Shown here: positions 15,378-24,012 of the stretch, piece by piece | Numbering within the stretch: the stretch's first letter is position 1 | Layout: each line of letters opens with the position of its first letter | Assembly (NCBI RefSeq): GCF_000178115.2 | Contig: NC_014828.1 | Location: 457,501-521,500, forward strand | Direction: 5' to 3' | DNA from: Ethanoligenens harbinense YUAN-3 | GTDB lineage: Bacteria; Bacillota; Clostridia; Oscillospirales; Ethanoligenentaceae | DNA: 64,000 nt | Position numbers and translations under genes: made by a program | Notes under the pieces: model-generated | Databases searched by the model: none | Told to the model about the DNA's origin: nothing | Seen by the model: the letters and a program-made list of their open reading frames with translations, nothing else

Positions 15378-16883
15378 TCAGTCGATGCCCAGCACCGTGA
15401 AAATGGTCTGCTGCATGCCCTCTTTGTCGCAGACGCCTTCAAATCGCACCGGTTTTTCAAACAGGGAGGAAATCTGCTTGGGCGGTTTGGAAAGCGAAAG
15501 TTTGGAAAGTTCACCGACCAGCGTGCGCTGGTCGGCATTGGCGGTCTGCTCACTGCGAATGGCGCCCACCACGTCACCCGCGAATTTGTAGGCGCTGGCG
15601 GTGGAAGCGATGATGGTCTTGGCCTCGTCGCCCGTCTTCTCGCGGTACTGCCGATAGACATTGAGTGCCACGGCGGTGTGCGGGTCGGTCACGCAGGCGT
15701 TCTTTGCATAGGTTTCCCGGATGGTGGAGCGGGTGCCGTCGTCGTCGCAATAGCTGGCCCAGAAATGTTCCTGCAGACTTTTCTTGATGGCTTCGTCCAC
15801 CTCATAGCGCCCGGTTTTGGCAAGGCTGTCCATATAGCCGCGCACCTGCTTGTCGTCGCAGGCGGATAGGTCGTAGAGCAGGCGTTCCAGATTGCTGGAA
15901 ATGAGGATGTCCATCGACGGGGAAATGGTGGTGTAGAACGGGCGGTTGCGGTCGTAAACGCCCGTCTGCAGAAATTCCGTGAGGACATTGTTTGCGTTGG
16001 AGGCACAGATGAGCTTGTTGATGGGAATGCCCATCTTTTTGGCATAGTAGGCGGCAAGGATATTGCCGAAATTGCCGGTGGGTACCACGATATTGATATG
16101 CTCGCCCGCAGAGATCCGGTTGTTTTTGATGAGATCACAGTAAGAGGAAATATAATAGACAATCTGCGGAACCAGACGTCCCCAGTTGATGGAGTTGGCG
16201 CTGGAGAAGACCATGTTGTGCTCCGCCAGCTTCTGTTTGACGGCGGTGTCGGTAAAGACGGCCTTCACGCCGGCCTGCGCATCGTCGAAATTGCCGCGGA
16301 TGGCGCTGACATATACATTTTCGCCTTCCTGCGTGGCCATTTGCAGCTTTTGCAGGGGGCTTACACCCTGCTCGGGATAGAACACAAGGATGCGGGTGCC
16401 GGGCACGTCGCGGAAGCCTTCCAGGGCGGCCTTTCCGGTGTCGCCCGAGGTGGCAACGAGTATGACGACGGTTTTGCCCGGCTCGGCCTTTTCCACCGAA
16501 ACGCTCAGCAGATGCGGCAGCAGTTGGAGCGCCATGTCTTTAAACGCGCAGGTGGGGCCGTGCCAGAGTTCCAGCAGATAGACACCGGGTTCCAGTTCAT
16601 ACAGCGGCGCGATGCTTTCGGTCTCGAATTTTTCGCGCGTGTAGGCTTGGGAAACGCAGTTCAGCACCTCACCGGGGGTGAAATCGCCTAGGAAGCGGCT
16701 GAGAATGTCGTTGGCGCGTGCCACATAATCCGAATCCGTCAGAATCTTCAGATCGGTATAGGACAGCCAGGGCATGCTTTCCGGCACGAACAGGCCGCCG
16801 TCTTCCGAGATGCCGCGGCTAATGGCCACCGAAGCGGTGACGGTCACGTCATTGTTTCTGGTGCTTTTATAATTCATCATCAT
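15378..16883 (-). CDS. thrC: Threonine synthase
   Basis: ThrC converts O-phosphohomoserine to threonine using PLP. The 501-residue product belongs to the long type (about 500 residues). PLP-lysine motif HGPTCAFKDMALQLLPHLL lies near residues 105-123, VATSGDTGKAALEGF follows, and the phosphate loop VPTGNFGNILAAYYAK comes later. Three consecutive in-frame ATG codons follow GGGGGAT; the third (16877) has the best spacing, so the true protein may begin MNYKSTRN. A promoter lies upstream at 16963-16991. No hom or thrB gene is adjacent. Confidence 0.97.
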   Translation of the reverse strand: MMMNYKSTRNNDVTVTASVAISRGISEDGGLFVPESMPWLSYTDLKILTDSDYVARANDILSRFLGDFTPGEVLNCVSQAYTREKFETESIAPLYELEPGVYLLELWHGPTCAFKDMALQLLPHLLSVSVEKAEPGKTVVILVATSGDTGKAALEGFRDVPGTRILVFYPEQGVSPLQKLQMATQEGENVYVSAIRGNFDDAQAGVKAVFTDTAVKQKLAEHNMVFSSANSINWGRLVPQIVYYISSYCDLIKNNRISAGEHINIVVPTGNFGNILAAYYAKKMGIPINKLICASNANNVLTEFLQTGVYDRNRPFYTTISPSMDILISSNLERLLYDLSACDDKQVRGYMDSLAKTGRYEVDEAIKKSLQEHFWASYCDDDGTRSTIRETYAKNACVTDPHTAVALNVYRQYREKTGDEAKTIIASTASAYKFAGDVVGAIRSEQTANADQRTLVGELSKLSLSKPPKQISSLFEKPVRFEGVCDKEGMQQTIFTVLGID

Positions 16884-16962
16884 ATCCCCCAAGCGGGTCG
16901 TCTTATTATCGGGCAAGGCCGCCCTGTGTTTACGGTGTATCCGGTTACCGCTTTTATACTAT

Positions 16963-16991
16963 ATAGTAGTACATCTTAAAAAGCCTGTCAA
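16963..16991 (-). promoter_or_regulatory. thrC promoter
   Basis: On the minus strand, TTGACA (16991-16986) and TACTAT (16968-16963) are separated by 17 bases, about 80 bases upstream of thrC. No T-box or other leader motif was seen. Confidence 0.75.
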
Positions 16992-17032
16992 AAGGCAGAT
17001 TTCCAAAAAACATTGCCGTATTTTGCCGCAGT

Positions 17033-17410
17033 CTAGAAAGGGGACTGCGCTGTGAATGCGTTTGGAATGTGGCGGATGGTGCAGCGTGCAAAATCGCCGC
17101 CCGCTCCCGGGAGAATCTCCATTACATCGAAGCGCGGCTGGAGTGGGGTGGTGTGTGTGGAGAGATAGAGCAGCGCGGTGCGGACGATGCGGGCCTGCTT
17201 GCGGGCGTCCACCGCCTCGCGAGGGAGGAAGCGGGCGTTCGGTGCGCGGGTTTTCACTTCCACGAACGCCAGACAGGTGCCGTCTTCCGCGATGAGGTCG
17301 ATCTCCCCGAACCGGGTGCGCACGTTCGCTCCCACGATGGTGTAGCCGTGCTCGCGCAGCCAGACCGCCGCCGCGCGCTCGCCCAGCGCGCCGATGTCAC
17401 GCGCCTGCAT
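17033..17410 (-). CDS. yraN: YraN family protein (UPF0102, nuclease-like fold)
   Basis: A 125-residue protein starting MQARDIGALGERAAAVWL, with RTRFGEIDLIAEDGTCLAFVEVK. That is the restriction-endonuclease-like core (GEIDLI..VEVK) typical of UPF0102. Its start lies inside the end of rnhB (14-base overlap), as in many bacteria where yraN follows rnhB. The biochemical role is not settled. Longer upstream starts in this frame run antisense-free through rnhB but are not family-like. Confidence 0.93.
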   Translation of the reverse strand: MQARDIGALGERAAAVWLREHGYTIVGANVRTRFGEIDLIAEDGTCLAFVEVKTRAPNARFLPREAVDARKQARIVRTALLYLSTHTTPLQPRFDVMEILPGAGGDFARCTIRHIPNAFTAQSPF

Positions 17411-18020
17411 ACTGCTTGCGCTTTTCTTCGAGGTTGCGCAGAAAATACAGCCGGTGTGCGGGGCATGGCCCATAGCGCAGAATGGCTTCGTAATGCGCCC
17501 TTGTGGGGTATCCCTTGTGCTTGGCAAAGCCATATTGCGGATATTTGGCGTCCAGCTCCAGCATATAGCGGTCGCGGCTCACTTTGGCGAGGATGGACGC
17601 TGCCGCGATGCAGGCGCACCGCGCGTCACCCCTCACCACACAGGTGGAAGGGATGGTGAGCAACGGGTCGCGGTTGCCGTCCACCAGCGCGGCCTGCGCG
17701 GGAATTTGAAGCGACGACACCGCCCGGCGCATGGCCAGTAGGCTGGCGCCCAGAATGTTGTACTCCGCAATCTCCCGCTCGTCGGCGCTGGCGACGGCAC
17801 AGGCAAGCGCCTGATCCCGGATGCGGTCAAACAGGATTTCGCGCCGCTTTTCACTGAGCTTTTTCGAGTCGTTCACGCCCTCGATCATCACGCCGCGCGG
17901 CAGGATCACCGCCGCCGCGAACACCGGACCGGCCAGCGGACCGCGCCCGGCTTCGTCCACGCCGCAGACTGTCCCGAAGCCTTGCGCATAGAGCGCATGT
18001 TCATATGTCAGCCAGTCCAT
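17397..18020 (-). CDS. rnhB: Ribonuclease HII
   Basis: RNase HII removes ribonucleotides and RNA primers from DNA. The 207-residue protein has the catalytic motif CGVDEAGRGPLAGPV (Asp22, Glu23), VNDSKKLSEKRRE and SILAKVSRDRYM. The ATG at 18020 has GGAGG 7 bases upstream, preferred over the ATG 18 bases earlier. The gap to rbgA is only 2 bases and the 3' end overlaps yraN, so all three are co-transcribed. Confidence 0.97.
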   Translation of the reverse strand: MDWLTYEHALYAQGFGTVCGVDEAGRGPLAGPVFAAAVILPRGVMIEGVNDSKKLSEKRREILFDRIRDQALACAVASADEREIAEYNILGASLLAMRRAVSSLQIPAQAALVDGNRDPLLTIPSTCVVRGDARCACIAAASILAKVSRDRYMLELDAKYPQYGFAKHKGYPTRAHYEAILRYGPCPAHRLYFLRNLEEKRKQYAGA

Positions 18021-18022
18021 GC

Positions 18023-18883
18023 TCAATCCTCCGCCCATTCGAGCGTGATTTGCCCCAGTTTACCCGCACGGTATTCCTCCAGCACAGTGCCGGCCGCGCG
18101 CAGGGTATCCGCCTCGCCGCCGGAGACGAGGAAACCGCGGCCCCGTGCCACCGCTTCGAGCAGGGCGCCGCCCTCGCGCGGCAGCTCGCCCTTACATTTG
18201 AACCGGGCGGTCAGCGCATCGGCGTAATGCGGCGCGAGCAGTTCCAGCAGGCGGGCCGCCAGTTCCTCGGTGTCCAGAACCGTGTCTTTTACCGAACCGA
18301 TGAAAGCGAGCTTTTCACCTACGGACTGATCCTCGAACTTGGGCCAGAGCACGCCGGGCGTGTCCAGCAGTTCCACGCCGCCCCGCAACGTGACCCATTG
18401 CCGCCCGCGCGTCACGCCGGGGCGGTTTTCCGTCTTGGCGCGCCGCCCGCCTGCCATGTGGTTGATGAACGTAGATTTTCCCACGTTGGGGATGCCGGCT
18501 ACCAGCACGCGCAGTGGACGGTTCTGCTCTTTTTGCGCATTGCGCGTGATCTTATCCCGCAGTACGTCTTTTAAAAGGGGCAAAAACCGGTTTAGGCCCG
18601 TGCCGCTTCTGCAGTCCACCGCCAGCGTGTGCAGACTTTGCGCCTGATAATGGGCGACCCAGCCTGCTGTGGCCGCCGCGTCGGCCAAATCCGCCTTGGT
18701 GAGCAGCAGAATGCGCGGTTTCCCGGCGCAGAGAGCGTCCAGTTCCGGATTGCGGCTGCTCTGTGGAATGCGCGCGTCGGCCAGTTCGGCTACGCAGTCC
18801 ACCAGCGGCAGGCATTCCGCGATCATCCGGCGCGTTTTCGCCATGTGTCCCGGGAACCACTGCACGGTTTGCATGTCTGCCAT
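18023..18883 (-). CDS. rbgA: Ribosome biogenesis GTPase RbgA (YlqF)
   Basis: RbgA assembles the large ribosomal subunit. The 286-residue protein shows the circularly permuted GTPase order: G4 (LLLTKADL) comes before G1 (AGIPNVGKSTFIN), then G2 (RPGVTRG) and G3 (LLDTPGVLWP). MQTVQWFPGHMAKTRR at the N-terminus is the family signature. Start 18883 has GGAGG 6 bases upstream; another ATG 12 bases earlier is possible. It sits between lepB and rnhB in the conserved rplS-lepB-rbgA-rnhB operon. Confidence 0.97.
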   Translation of the reverse strand: MADMQTVQWFPGHMAKTRRMIAECLPLVDCVAELADARIPQSSRNPELDALCAGKPRILLLTKADLADAAATAGWVAHYQAQSLHTLAVDCRSGTGLNRFLPLLKDVLRDKITRNAQKEQNRPLRVLVAGIPNVGKSTFINHMAGGRRAKTENRPGVTRGRQWVTLRGGVELLDTPGVLWPKFEDQSVGEKLAFIGSVKDTVLDTEELAARLLELLAPHYADALTARFKCKGELPREGGALLEAVARGRGFLVSGGEADTLRAAGTVLEEYRAGKLGQITLEWAED

Positions 18884-18926
18884 ATTTTCCTCCATCCATT
18901 TTCCCTAAAAGCGGTGCGCAGATCCC

Positions 18927-19511
18927 TCAGTGCACGGCGATGGGCGCTGTCTGCAGGATCGTCGGGTTGGGGAACAGGCGGATTAACGCATGCCCGAGCA
19001 CATCGTGCACGTCGACCATGCCGACAATGCCGCTGCGGCTATCCAGCGAATTGTTGCGGTTATCGCCCATCACGAAGATATGGCCGGCCGGCACGGTGAC
19101 GGGCATGGATACAGGAACCACGCCCTCAAAGGCCGTGGGCTCGCGGATATACGGTTCGTTCAGCACGTGGCCGTCCACTTTGACGGTGTGCTTCTGGTAG
19201 TCGATATCCAACGTCTGCCCGGCCGTGGCAATCACACGCTTGATGATGGGCTGCTTTTCCGCCGTGGTGTAGAGCACCACGATATCGCCGGCTTTTGGGG
19301 TATATCCCGCTTCCGCCAGAATGAGATGGTCGCCGTTCTGCAGCGTGTTCATCATGGACGGTCCGTCCACGCTCACGGTGCGCAGCAGAAAAGTAAAGAT
19401 GAAAATGATGACGAACACAGTGCAGGTCAGCGTGCCCATCCAGTCATAGCATTCCCGCAGAAGCGGATTTTTCGGCGGCTGCCCGGCCGCCCCGGATATG
19501 GGTTGTTCCAT
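18927..19511 (-). CDS. lepB: Signal peptidase I (second tandem copy)
   Basis: A 194-residue type I signal peptidase with one N-terminal membrane segment (about 27-46). The catalytic Ser52 is in VDGPSMMNTLQNGD and Lys91 in IKRVIATAGQ. The substrate-binding box D follows as FVMGDNRNNSLDSR. It acts on the outer face of the membrane, removing signal peptides. It lies 24 bases downstream of a second complete signal peptidase (19536-20099); the two share the catalytic boxes but differ in the N-terminus and the loop after EPYIREPT. Confidence 0.96.
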   Translation of the reverse strand: MEQPISGAAGQPPKNPLLRECYDWMGTLTCTVFVIIFIFTFLLRTVSVDGPSMMNTLQNGDHLILAEAGYTPKAGDIVVLYTTAEKQPIIKRVIATAGQTLDIDYQKHTVKVDGHVLNEPYIREPTAFEGVVPVSMPVTVPAGHIFVMGDNRNNSLDSRSGIVGMVDVHDVLGHALIRLFPNPTILQTAPIAVH

Positions 19512-19535
19512 ATCGATTGCATGCCTCCAGTTGTA

Positions 19536-20099
19536 CTACCGCGCCAGAGGGCCGATTTTAAAGAGAGGAAACAGGCGGAACACCGCGTGACCAATGATAT
19601 CCCGGTCATCGATCATGCCGACGGCGGAAAAGCGGCTGTCGTAAGAATCGTTGCGGTTGTCGCCCATCACAAACACATGATTGGGCGGCACCGTGACCGG
19701 AAATGTGACATCGCCGCGTTCGCTGGTCGGCTCACGGATATACGGTTCGGACAGCGCCTTGCCGTTCACATAGACGGTGTGCGTCTGAAAATCAATGTTG
19801 ACTGTCTGCCCGGCCGTGGCGATGACCCGCTTGACGATGGCTTCCCGCACCGCTTTGGTGGACAGGACGACGATGTCGCCCTGCCGTGGTGTGTCGTGGG
19901 TGGTGGAGAGGATAAGCCGGTCGCCGTCGTGCAGGGTGTTCATCATGGAGACGCCCACCACCGTTGCGGTGCGCAGCACAAAGGTAAACACCAGCAACAC
20001 CACTGCCAATGCAAACACGGTCGAACTGACATACTCGTACACCGTCTGCATGGTGGATGGCTGTTTGTTCGAATTTTCCATAGCTGTCGATTCTGTCAT
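19536..20099 (-). CDS. lepB: Signal peptidase I (first tandem copy)
   Basis: A 187-residue signal peptidase I with a membrane anchor at about 25-42, catalytic Ser51 in VVGVSMMNTLHDGD, Lys90 in VKRVIATAGQ, and FVMGDNRNDSYDSR. The ATG at 20099 follows GGCGG; the open frame extends further upstream into the rplS terminator, so the longer start is rejected. It is the first lepB after rplS, in the standard position before rbgA. Duplicated signal peptidases often divide substrates between bulk secretion and special proteins, but no division can be read here. Confidence 0.96.
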   Translation of the reverse strand: MTESTAMENSNKQPSTMQTVYEYVSSTVFALAVVLLVFTFVLRTATVVGVSMMNTLHDGDRLILSTTHDTPRQGDIVVLSTKAVREAIVKRVIATAGQTVNIDFQTHTVYVNGKALSEPYIREPTSERGDVTFPVTVPPNHVFVMGDNRNDSYDSRFSAVGMIDDRDIIGHAVFRLFPLFKIGPLAR

Positions 20100-20166
20100 G
20101 TTTTCCGCCTGCCTTATGATGCACGAAGCCGGGCTGTTCACGGGAGCCCAAGCCGCCCGGTATAGC

Positions 20167-20194
20167 AAAAAAGGGACGTACCGTCCCCTTTTTT
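20167..20194 (-). terminator. Terminator after rplS
   Basis: On the minus strand, GGGGACG and CGTCCC arms pair around a 3-base loop and run into TTTTTT, starting at the rplS stop codon. It would trim expression of the downstream lepB-rbgA-rnhB genes relative to L19. Confidence 0.85.
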
Positions 20195-20538
20195 CAGCGC
20201 AGTTGTTCTTTGACCTTTGCGGCCTTGCCGACCCGCCCGCGCAGATAGTACAGACGGCTGCGGCGCACGCGGCCGCGGCGCACAATCTCTACTTTTTCCA
20301 CGTTGGGGGAGTGTACAGGGAAGACCCTTTCCACACCCACGCCGTACGAGATGCGGCGCACGGTGAAGGATTCGGAGATTCCGCCGCCCCGGCGGGCAAT
20401 GATGGTGCCTTCAAACATCTGAATACGCTGGCGGTCGCCCTCTTTGATGCGCACCGACACCCGCACGGTGTCGCCCACGTTCAGTTCGGGGATCTCGGTT
20501 TTCAGTTGGTCTTTGACCAGTTCCTGCAAGCTGCTCAT
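20194..20538 (-). CDS. rplS: 50S ribosomal protein L19
   Basis: L19 lies at the 30S-50S interface. The 114-residue protein matches the family over its length: [24 protein letters not shown] is followed by IISRRGGG-like [19 protein letters not shown], and then [24 protein letters not shown]. The ATG at 20538 has AAGGAG 9 bases upstream. Its own promoter is at 20673-20701 and the terminator overlaps its stop codon. Confidence 0.98.
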   Translation of the reverse strand: MSSLQELVKDQLKTEIPELNVGDTVRVSVRIKEGDRQRIQMFEGTIIARRGGGISESFTVRRISYGVGVERVFPVHSPNVEKVEIVRRGRVRRSRLYYLRGRVGKAAKVKEQLR

Positions 20539-20672
20539 TTGTAAAACTCCTTTTGGCAGAACATTCATGCCTGCAAACCGCGGCAGAGGACTGTTCGTTT
20601 TCATTCTCGGTTGCCCGGCAACGAAACCCCGCAGGCGCGCGTGCGCGCCGCGAAAAATTCAATAGCCTAAAT

Positions 20673-20701
20673 AGTATAGCACAAACTGCACCCGTTGGCA
20701 A
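20673..20701 (-). promoter_or_regulatory. rplS promoter
   Basis: On the minus strand, TTGCCA (20701-20696) and TATACT (20678-20673) are 17 bases apart, giving a leader of about 130 bases before rplS. The leader contains a GC-rich repetitive stretch (CGCGCGC) and could fold; no known L19-leader consensus was matched. Confidence 0.75.
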
Positions 20702-20739
20702 GCGAGAATTTTTTTGCAACATAGCCATGCGGATGCGCA

Positions 20740-20768
20740 TTGCCAGACTGCGCGCGGCGTGATATGCT
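20740..20768 (+). promoter_or_regulatory. Promoter of the GH25 gene
   Basis: TTGCCA (20740-20745) and TATGCT (20763-20768) are 17 bases apart. The predicted transcript starts near 20775, which supports the start codon at 20797 and excludes the longer reading frame. Confidence 0.6.
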
Positions 20769-20796
20769 GAAAGAAAAAACGATGGAGGAAATGGGG

Positions 20797-21558
20797 ATGA
20801 GACGGCTTGCACGGGCGCTTCGCGAACACCGGTGGATTGTGGCGGACGCCGCCTTGCTTTTGGGGGCGGCGCTGCTACTGTTTGTGCTATATCAGACCGG
20901 GATCTGGGAGCCCAACCGGCCTGCGTCCAGCAGCTATACCGTGCAAGGGGTGGATGTGTCGGCTCACCAGGGCACGGTGGATTTCGCCCGCCTGTCCGCT
21001 CAGCGGATACGGTTTGCGTTTGTCAAGGCGACGGAGGGCGCGGGGTTTCGGGACAGCCGGTTTGCGCAGAATTGGGACAACGCCCGCAAAGCCGAGTTGA
21101 AAACGGGCGCGTACCACTTTTTTCATTTTGATGTGGACGCGGCTGCGCAGGCGGTCAATTTCATCCGCACAGTGCCCGTGGAGGCCGACGCGCTGCCGCC
21201 GGTGGTCGATCTGGAATTTTACGGCCGCTATAAACAAAACCATCCTGCCCGCGCGCAGGTGCGCCGGATGCTGGACACGCTGCTGCCCGCGCTGGAAGCA
21301 CGGTACGGCAAACCGCCCATCCTCTACTGCACCGGTGATACCTGCGGCGCCTATCTGAAAGGGGCGTATGCGCGCAATCCCGTCTGGATACGCAGCGTGG
21401 GCTTGCCGCCGGCCAAGCCTGCGAATTGGACGTTCTGGCAGTATTCCGACAAGGGAAAGCTGGACGGTTACAGCGGCAGCGAGCCGTTCATCGACCTCGA
21501 CGTCTTCTGCGGGTCGGAGCGGGAACTGGAAGCGTTCGCCGCCGGTCAGGCCAGATAA
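20797..21558 (+). CDS. GH25 family muramidase, membrane anchored
   Basis: GH25 enzymes cleave the MurNAc-GlcNAc bond of peptidoglycan. The 253-residue protein has a basic N-terminus and one membrane segment (about 17-38), so the catalytic domain faces outside. GVDVSAHQGTVDFARL opens the domain, FVKATEG and TGAYHFFHF follow, VVDLEFYG supplies the catalytic acidic pair, and WTFWQYSDKGKLDGYSG is near the end. GGAGG lies 9 bases upstream of the ATG. Its 3' end overlaps the convergent glycosylase gene by 13 bases. Probably a chromosomal wall-remodelling enzyme rather than a phage lysin. Confidence 0.93.
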   Translation: MRRLARALREHRWIVADAALLLGAALLLFVLYQTGIWEPNRPASSSYTVQGVDVSAHQGTVDFARLSAQRIRFAFVKATEGAGFRDSRFAQNWDNARKAELKTGAYHFFHFDVDAAAQAVNFIRTVPVEADALPPVVDLEFYGRYKQNHPARAQVRRMLDTLLPALEARYGKPPILYCTGDTCGAYLKGAYARNPVWIRSVGLPPAKPANWTFWQYSDKGKLDGYSGSEPFIDLDVFCGSERELEAFAAGQAR

Positions 21559-22043
21559 GGTAGGAGCGCCCGCCATGCTTTCCATTTGGCCGCGTAGCCG
21601 CCGCGCGCGTTGGCCGGGCTGGTGGACGGCAGGCCGAAGTAAGGGAGCGCCACCTGCGGCGCGTGGTATTTTTTATAGAAACGCAGGGCCGCGCCGCCGT
21701 TGAGAAACACCGCGCGCAAGGCGGGGCAGCGTGCGGCCAGCCCTGCAATGTCGCTGGGGCGCTCGTCGCGGATGGCGCTGTCGAGTGCGCCGTCGCGGGC
21801 GCAGCTTTCCAGTGTGTCCCACAGCGCGATGCGGCGGCGCAACAGAAATGCGCGCTTTTCTGTGGGGGACACGCCCGGATCGTCGCCCGTCAGTTCCGCG
21901 AGGATGCGCCAGAACGCATTCTGCGGGTGTCCATAAAAAAAGCCCGCGCGCAGCGACGCAGGCGATGCCATGGTGCCCAGAATGAGCACGCGGCTCTCGG
22001 GAGAGCAGACGGGTGCAAACGAGGAAATGCGCGGTTCAGACAT
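21546..22043 (-). CDS. DNA-deoxyinosine glycosylase (uracil-DNA glycosylase superfamily)
   Basis: A 165-residue protein with ILGTMASPASLRAGFFYGHPQNAFW, the signature of the hypoxanthine-DNA glycosylase (family 6) branch, and a late LPSTSPANA motif. It is expected to excise deaminated adenine (hypoxanthine), and perhaps other damaged bases, from DNA. The start overlaps the lysA stop by 8 bases, so it is the last gene of the lon-ysxC-lysA run. Confidence 0.88.
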   Translation of the reverse strand: MSEPRISSFAPVCSPESRVLILGTMASPASLRAGFFYGHPQNAFWRILAELTGDDPGVSPTEKRAFLLRRRIALWDTLESCARDGALDSAIRDERPSDIAGLAARCPALRAVFLNGGAALRFYKKYHAPQVALPYFGLPSTSPANARGGYAAKWKAWRALLPYLA

Positions 22044-23334
22044 CGTTGCGCACGAGGTCCTCGAACGATTCCCGTCGGATGATGACGCGTGGCTGGCGGT
22101 CGCGGATCATTACCGTGGCCGGCCTGGGGATGCGGTTGTAATTCGAGGCCATGGAATAGTTGTACGCCCCGGTGGCGAAGACGGCGAGAATGTCCCCGGC
22201 CTGCACCGGCTGGATGGCGGTGTGTTCCTGGATGAGGTCGCCGCTTTCACAGCATTTGCCCGCAATGGTCACGGTTTCGGTGGGCTTTTCGGCGGCCTTG
22301 CCCGCCACCACTGCGGCATATTCCGCCTGGTAGAGGGCATAGCGCGGGTTGTCGCCCATGCCGCCGTCCACCGACACATAGGTGCGCACGCCGGGGATAT
22401 CCTTGACTGCGCCGACCGTGTAGAGCGTGATGCCGGCGGACGCCACGATGGAGCGTCCGGGCTCCAGCATAATGAACGGCGTTTCCATATCACGCGCTTC
22501 ACAGGTTTTCTTCACGGTTTCCGATACCGCCTGCATGTAGCGGTCATACGGCACGGGGTTCTGCCCGGGTACATACTGGATGCCGAAGCCGCCGCCGAGG
22601 TTGAGCTCGGTGAGGTCGGCACCGTGGCGGTCGCGCATGTCGGCCATGAAATTGACCATCACTTCGGCGGCCAGCTCGAACGGCGCGATGTCGAAAATCT
22701 GTGAGCCGATGTGGCAGTGCATGCCCGTGAGCGAAACGCCGGGCAGGGCGACGGCCTGCCGCACGGCTTCCTCAGCCTCGCCGGTTTCCAGCGCCAGGCC
22801 GAATTTGGAATCGATCTGCCCGGTGCGGATAAAGTTGTGGGTGTGCGCGTCGATGCCGGGCTTGATGCGGAACAGCACAGAAGGCTTTTTGTTCCGCGCG
22901 AGCGCCAGCGTGTTCAGCAGGGCAAGCTCGGTGAGATTGTCCACCACAAAGCGGCCCACGCCGCAATCCAGTGCGTAGTTGATTTCGCCGGGTGTTTTGT
23001 TGTTGCCGTGAAAGCAGATGCGGTCGGCCGGGAACCCCACGCTCATGGCGGTGTAGAGTTCACCACCGGAAACCACGTCCAGCCCCATGCCCGCGTTTTC
23101 CATGATGCGGCAGATCTCTTTGCAGCAGAACGCCTTGCTGGCATAATACACGCGCCCGCGGCTGTTGTAATACGTGCCGATAGACTCGACGTATTTCCGG
23201 CAGTTTTGGGTGATGGTGGCTTCATCCATCACATAAAGCGGCGTACCGAACTGCTCCGCCAGCTCCAGCGTGTCACACCCGCCGATGGTTAGGTGCCCGC
23301 GCAGGTTCACGTTCAAACAATCTGAAACAAACAT
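22036..23334 (-). CDS. lysA: Diaminopimelate decarboxylase
   Basis: LysA makes lysine from meso-diaminopimelate with PLP. The 432-residue alanine-racemase-fold protein has YYASKAFCCKEI (PLP lysine in the ASKAF motif), CFHGNNKTPGEI, GGGFGIQY and the C-terminal ETVTIAGKCCESGDL. GGAGAG precedes the ATG. A 16-base perfect palindrome (23368-23383) lies between ysxC and lysA without a T-run. No lysine riboswitch was recognised upstream, so lysA is probably expressed with the lon-ysxC transcript. Confidence 0.96.
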   Translation of the reverse strand: MFVSDCLNVNLRGHLTIGGCDTLELAEQFGTPLYVMDEATITQNCRKYVESIGTYYNSRGRVYYASKAFCCKEICRIMENAGMGLDVVSGGELYTAMSVGFPADRICFHGNNKTPGEINYALDCGVGRFVVDNLTELALLNTLALARNKKPSVLFRIKPGIDAHTHNFIRTGQIDSKFGLALETGEAEEAVRQAVALPGVSLTGMHCHIGSQIFDIAPFELAAEVMVNFMADMRDRHGADLTELNLGGGFGIQYVPGQNPVPYDRYMQAVSETVKKTCEARDMETPFIMLEPGRSIVASAGITLYTVGAVKDIPGVRTYVSVDGGMGDNPRYALYQAEYAAVVAGKAAEKPTETVTIAGKCCESGDLIQEHTAIQPVQAGDILAVFATGAYNYSMASNYNRIPRPATVMIRDRQPRVIIRRESFEDLVRNDV

Positions 23335-23403
23335 ATTGCAACTCTCCAGCCTGATAGATTTGTGGGTCTGCGCGGCCGCGCAGGAGGGAGGGATGTTTAT
23401 TGG

Positions 23404-24012
23404 TCACTCTTTTCCGGGCAGAGCGGCTGCGATGGCGGCCGTGAGCGCGTCCACGCCGAGGCCGGTGCGGGCGGAAAACGGGATGATGCGAGCGTCTTCC
23501 ACGCCGGTTTCGGGCGGGAACGCGGCCAGCCGGGCGGCCTGCTCGGTCACGTTGAGTTTATCCATCTTGGTCATGGTCACCACGAAGGGGATGCTTTGTT
23601 CACGGAAATACCGCAGCATGTCGGCGTCGTCGGCGGTGAGGGAGCGGCGGCTGTCCACCAGCTGCACGGCCAGCACGGCCGGCCGGCCGACGAGGTAGCT
23701 TTCCACCAGCGACGACCATTTGATTTTCTCCGCGCGGGCGGCCTTCGCGTAGCCGTAGCCCGGCAGGTCCACCAGCCGGAAATCACCGGGCCGGTCGCAC
23801 CGGTAGAAATTGACCGAAACGGTCTTGCCCGGCACCGAGCTGACGCGCGCGAGGTTTTTCTGGTTGGCCAGCTTGTTGAGCATGGAGGACTTGCCCACGT
23901 TCGAGCGCCCGGAAAAGACGATCTCGGGCACGGTGCAGGGCGGCAGATCCTGTGCGCGGTAGGCCGAAAGCTCGAACCGCGTGTGCACGAGCAGAATTTT
24001 CTCCATACTCAT
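23404..24012 (-). CDS. ysxC: Ribosome biogenesis GTP-binding protein YsxC/YihA
   Basis: YsxC (EngB) is an essential GTPase for 50S assembly. The 202-residue protein shows G1 [15 protein letters not shown]2 PGKTVSVN, G3 [13 protein letters not shown]4 VTMTKMDKL and G5 FSARTG. It overlaps lon by 4 bases (ATGA). The lon-ysxC pair is conserved in Firmicutes. Confidence 0.97.
   Translation of the reverse strand: MSMEKILLVHTRFELSAYRAQDLPPCTVPEIVFSGRSNVGKSSMLNKLANQKNLARVSSVPGKTVSVNFYRCDRPGDFRLVDLPGYGYAKAARAEKIKWSSLVESYLVGRPAVLAVQLVDSRRSLTADDADMLRYFREQSIPFVVTMTKMDKLNVTEQAARLAAFPPETGVEDARIIPFSARTGLGVDALTAAIAAALPGKE

Noticed and set aside
23368-23383. Perfect 16-base palindrome CTGCGCGG/CCGCGCAG between ysxC and lysA as a terminator
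   Set aside because: There is no loop and no T-run on either side, so termination is not supported; it may be a chance GC-rich palindrome or a protein site.
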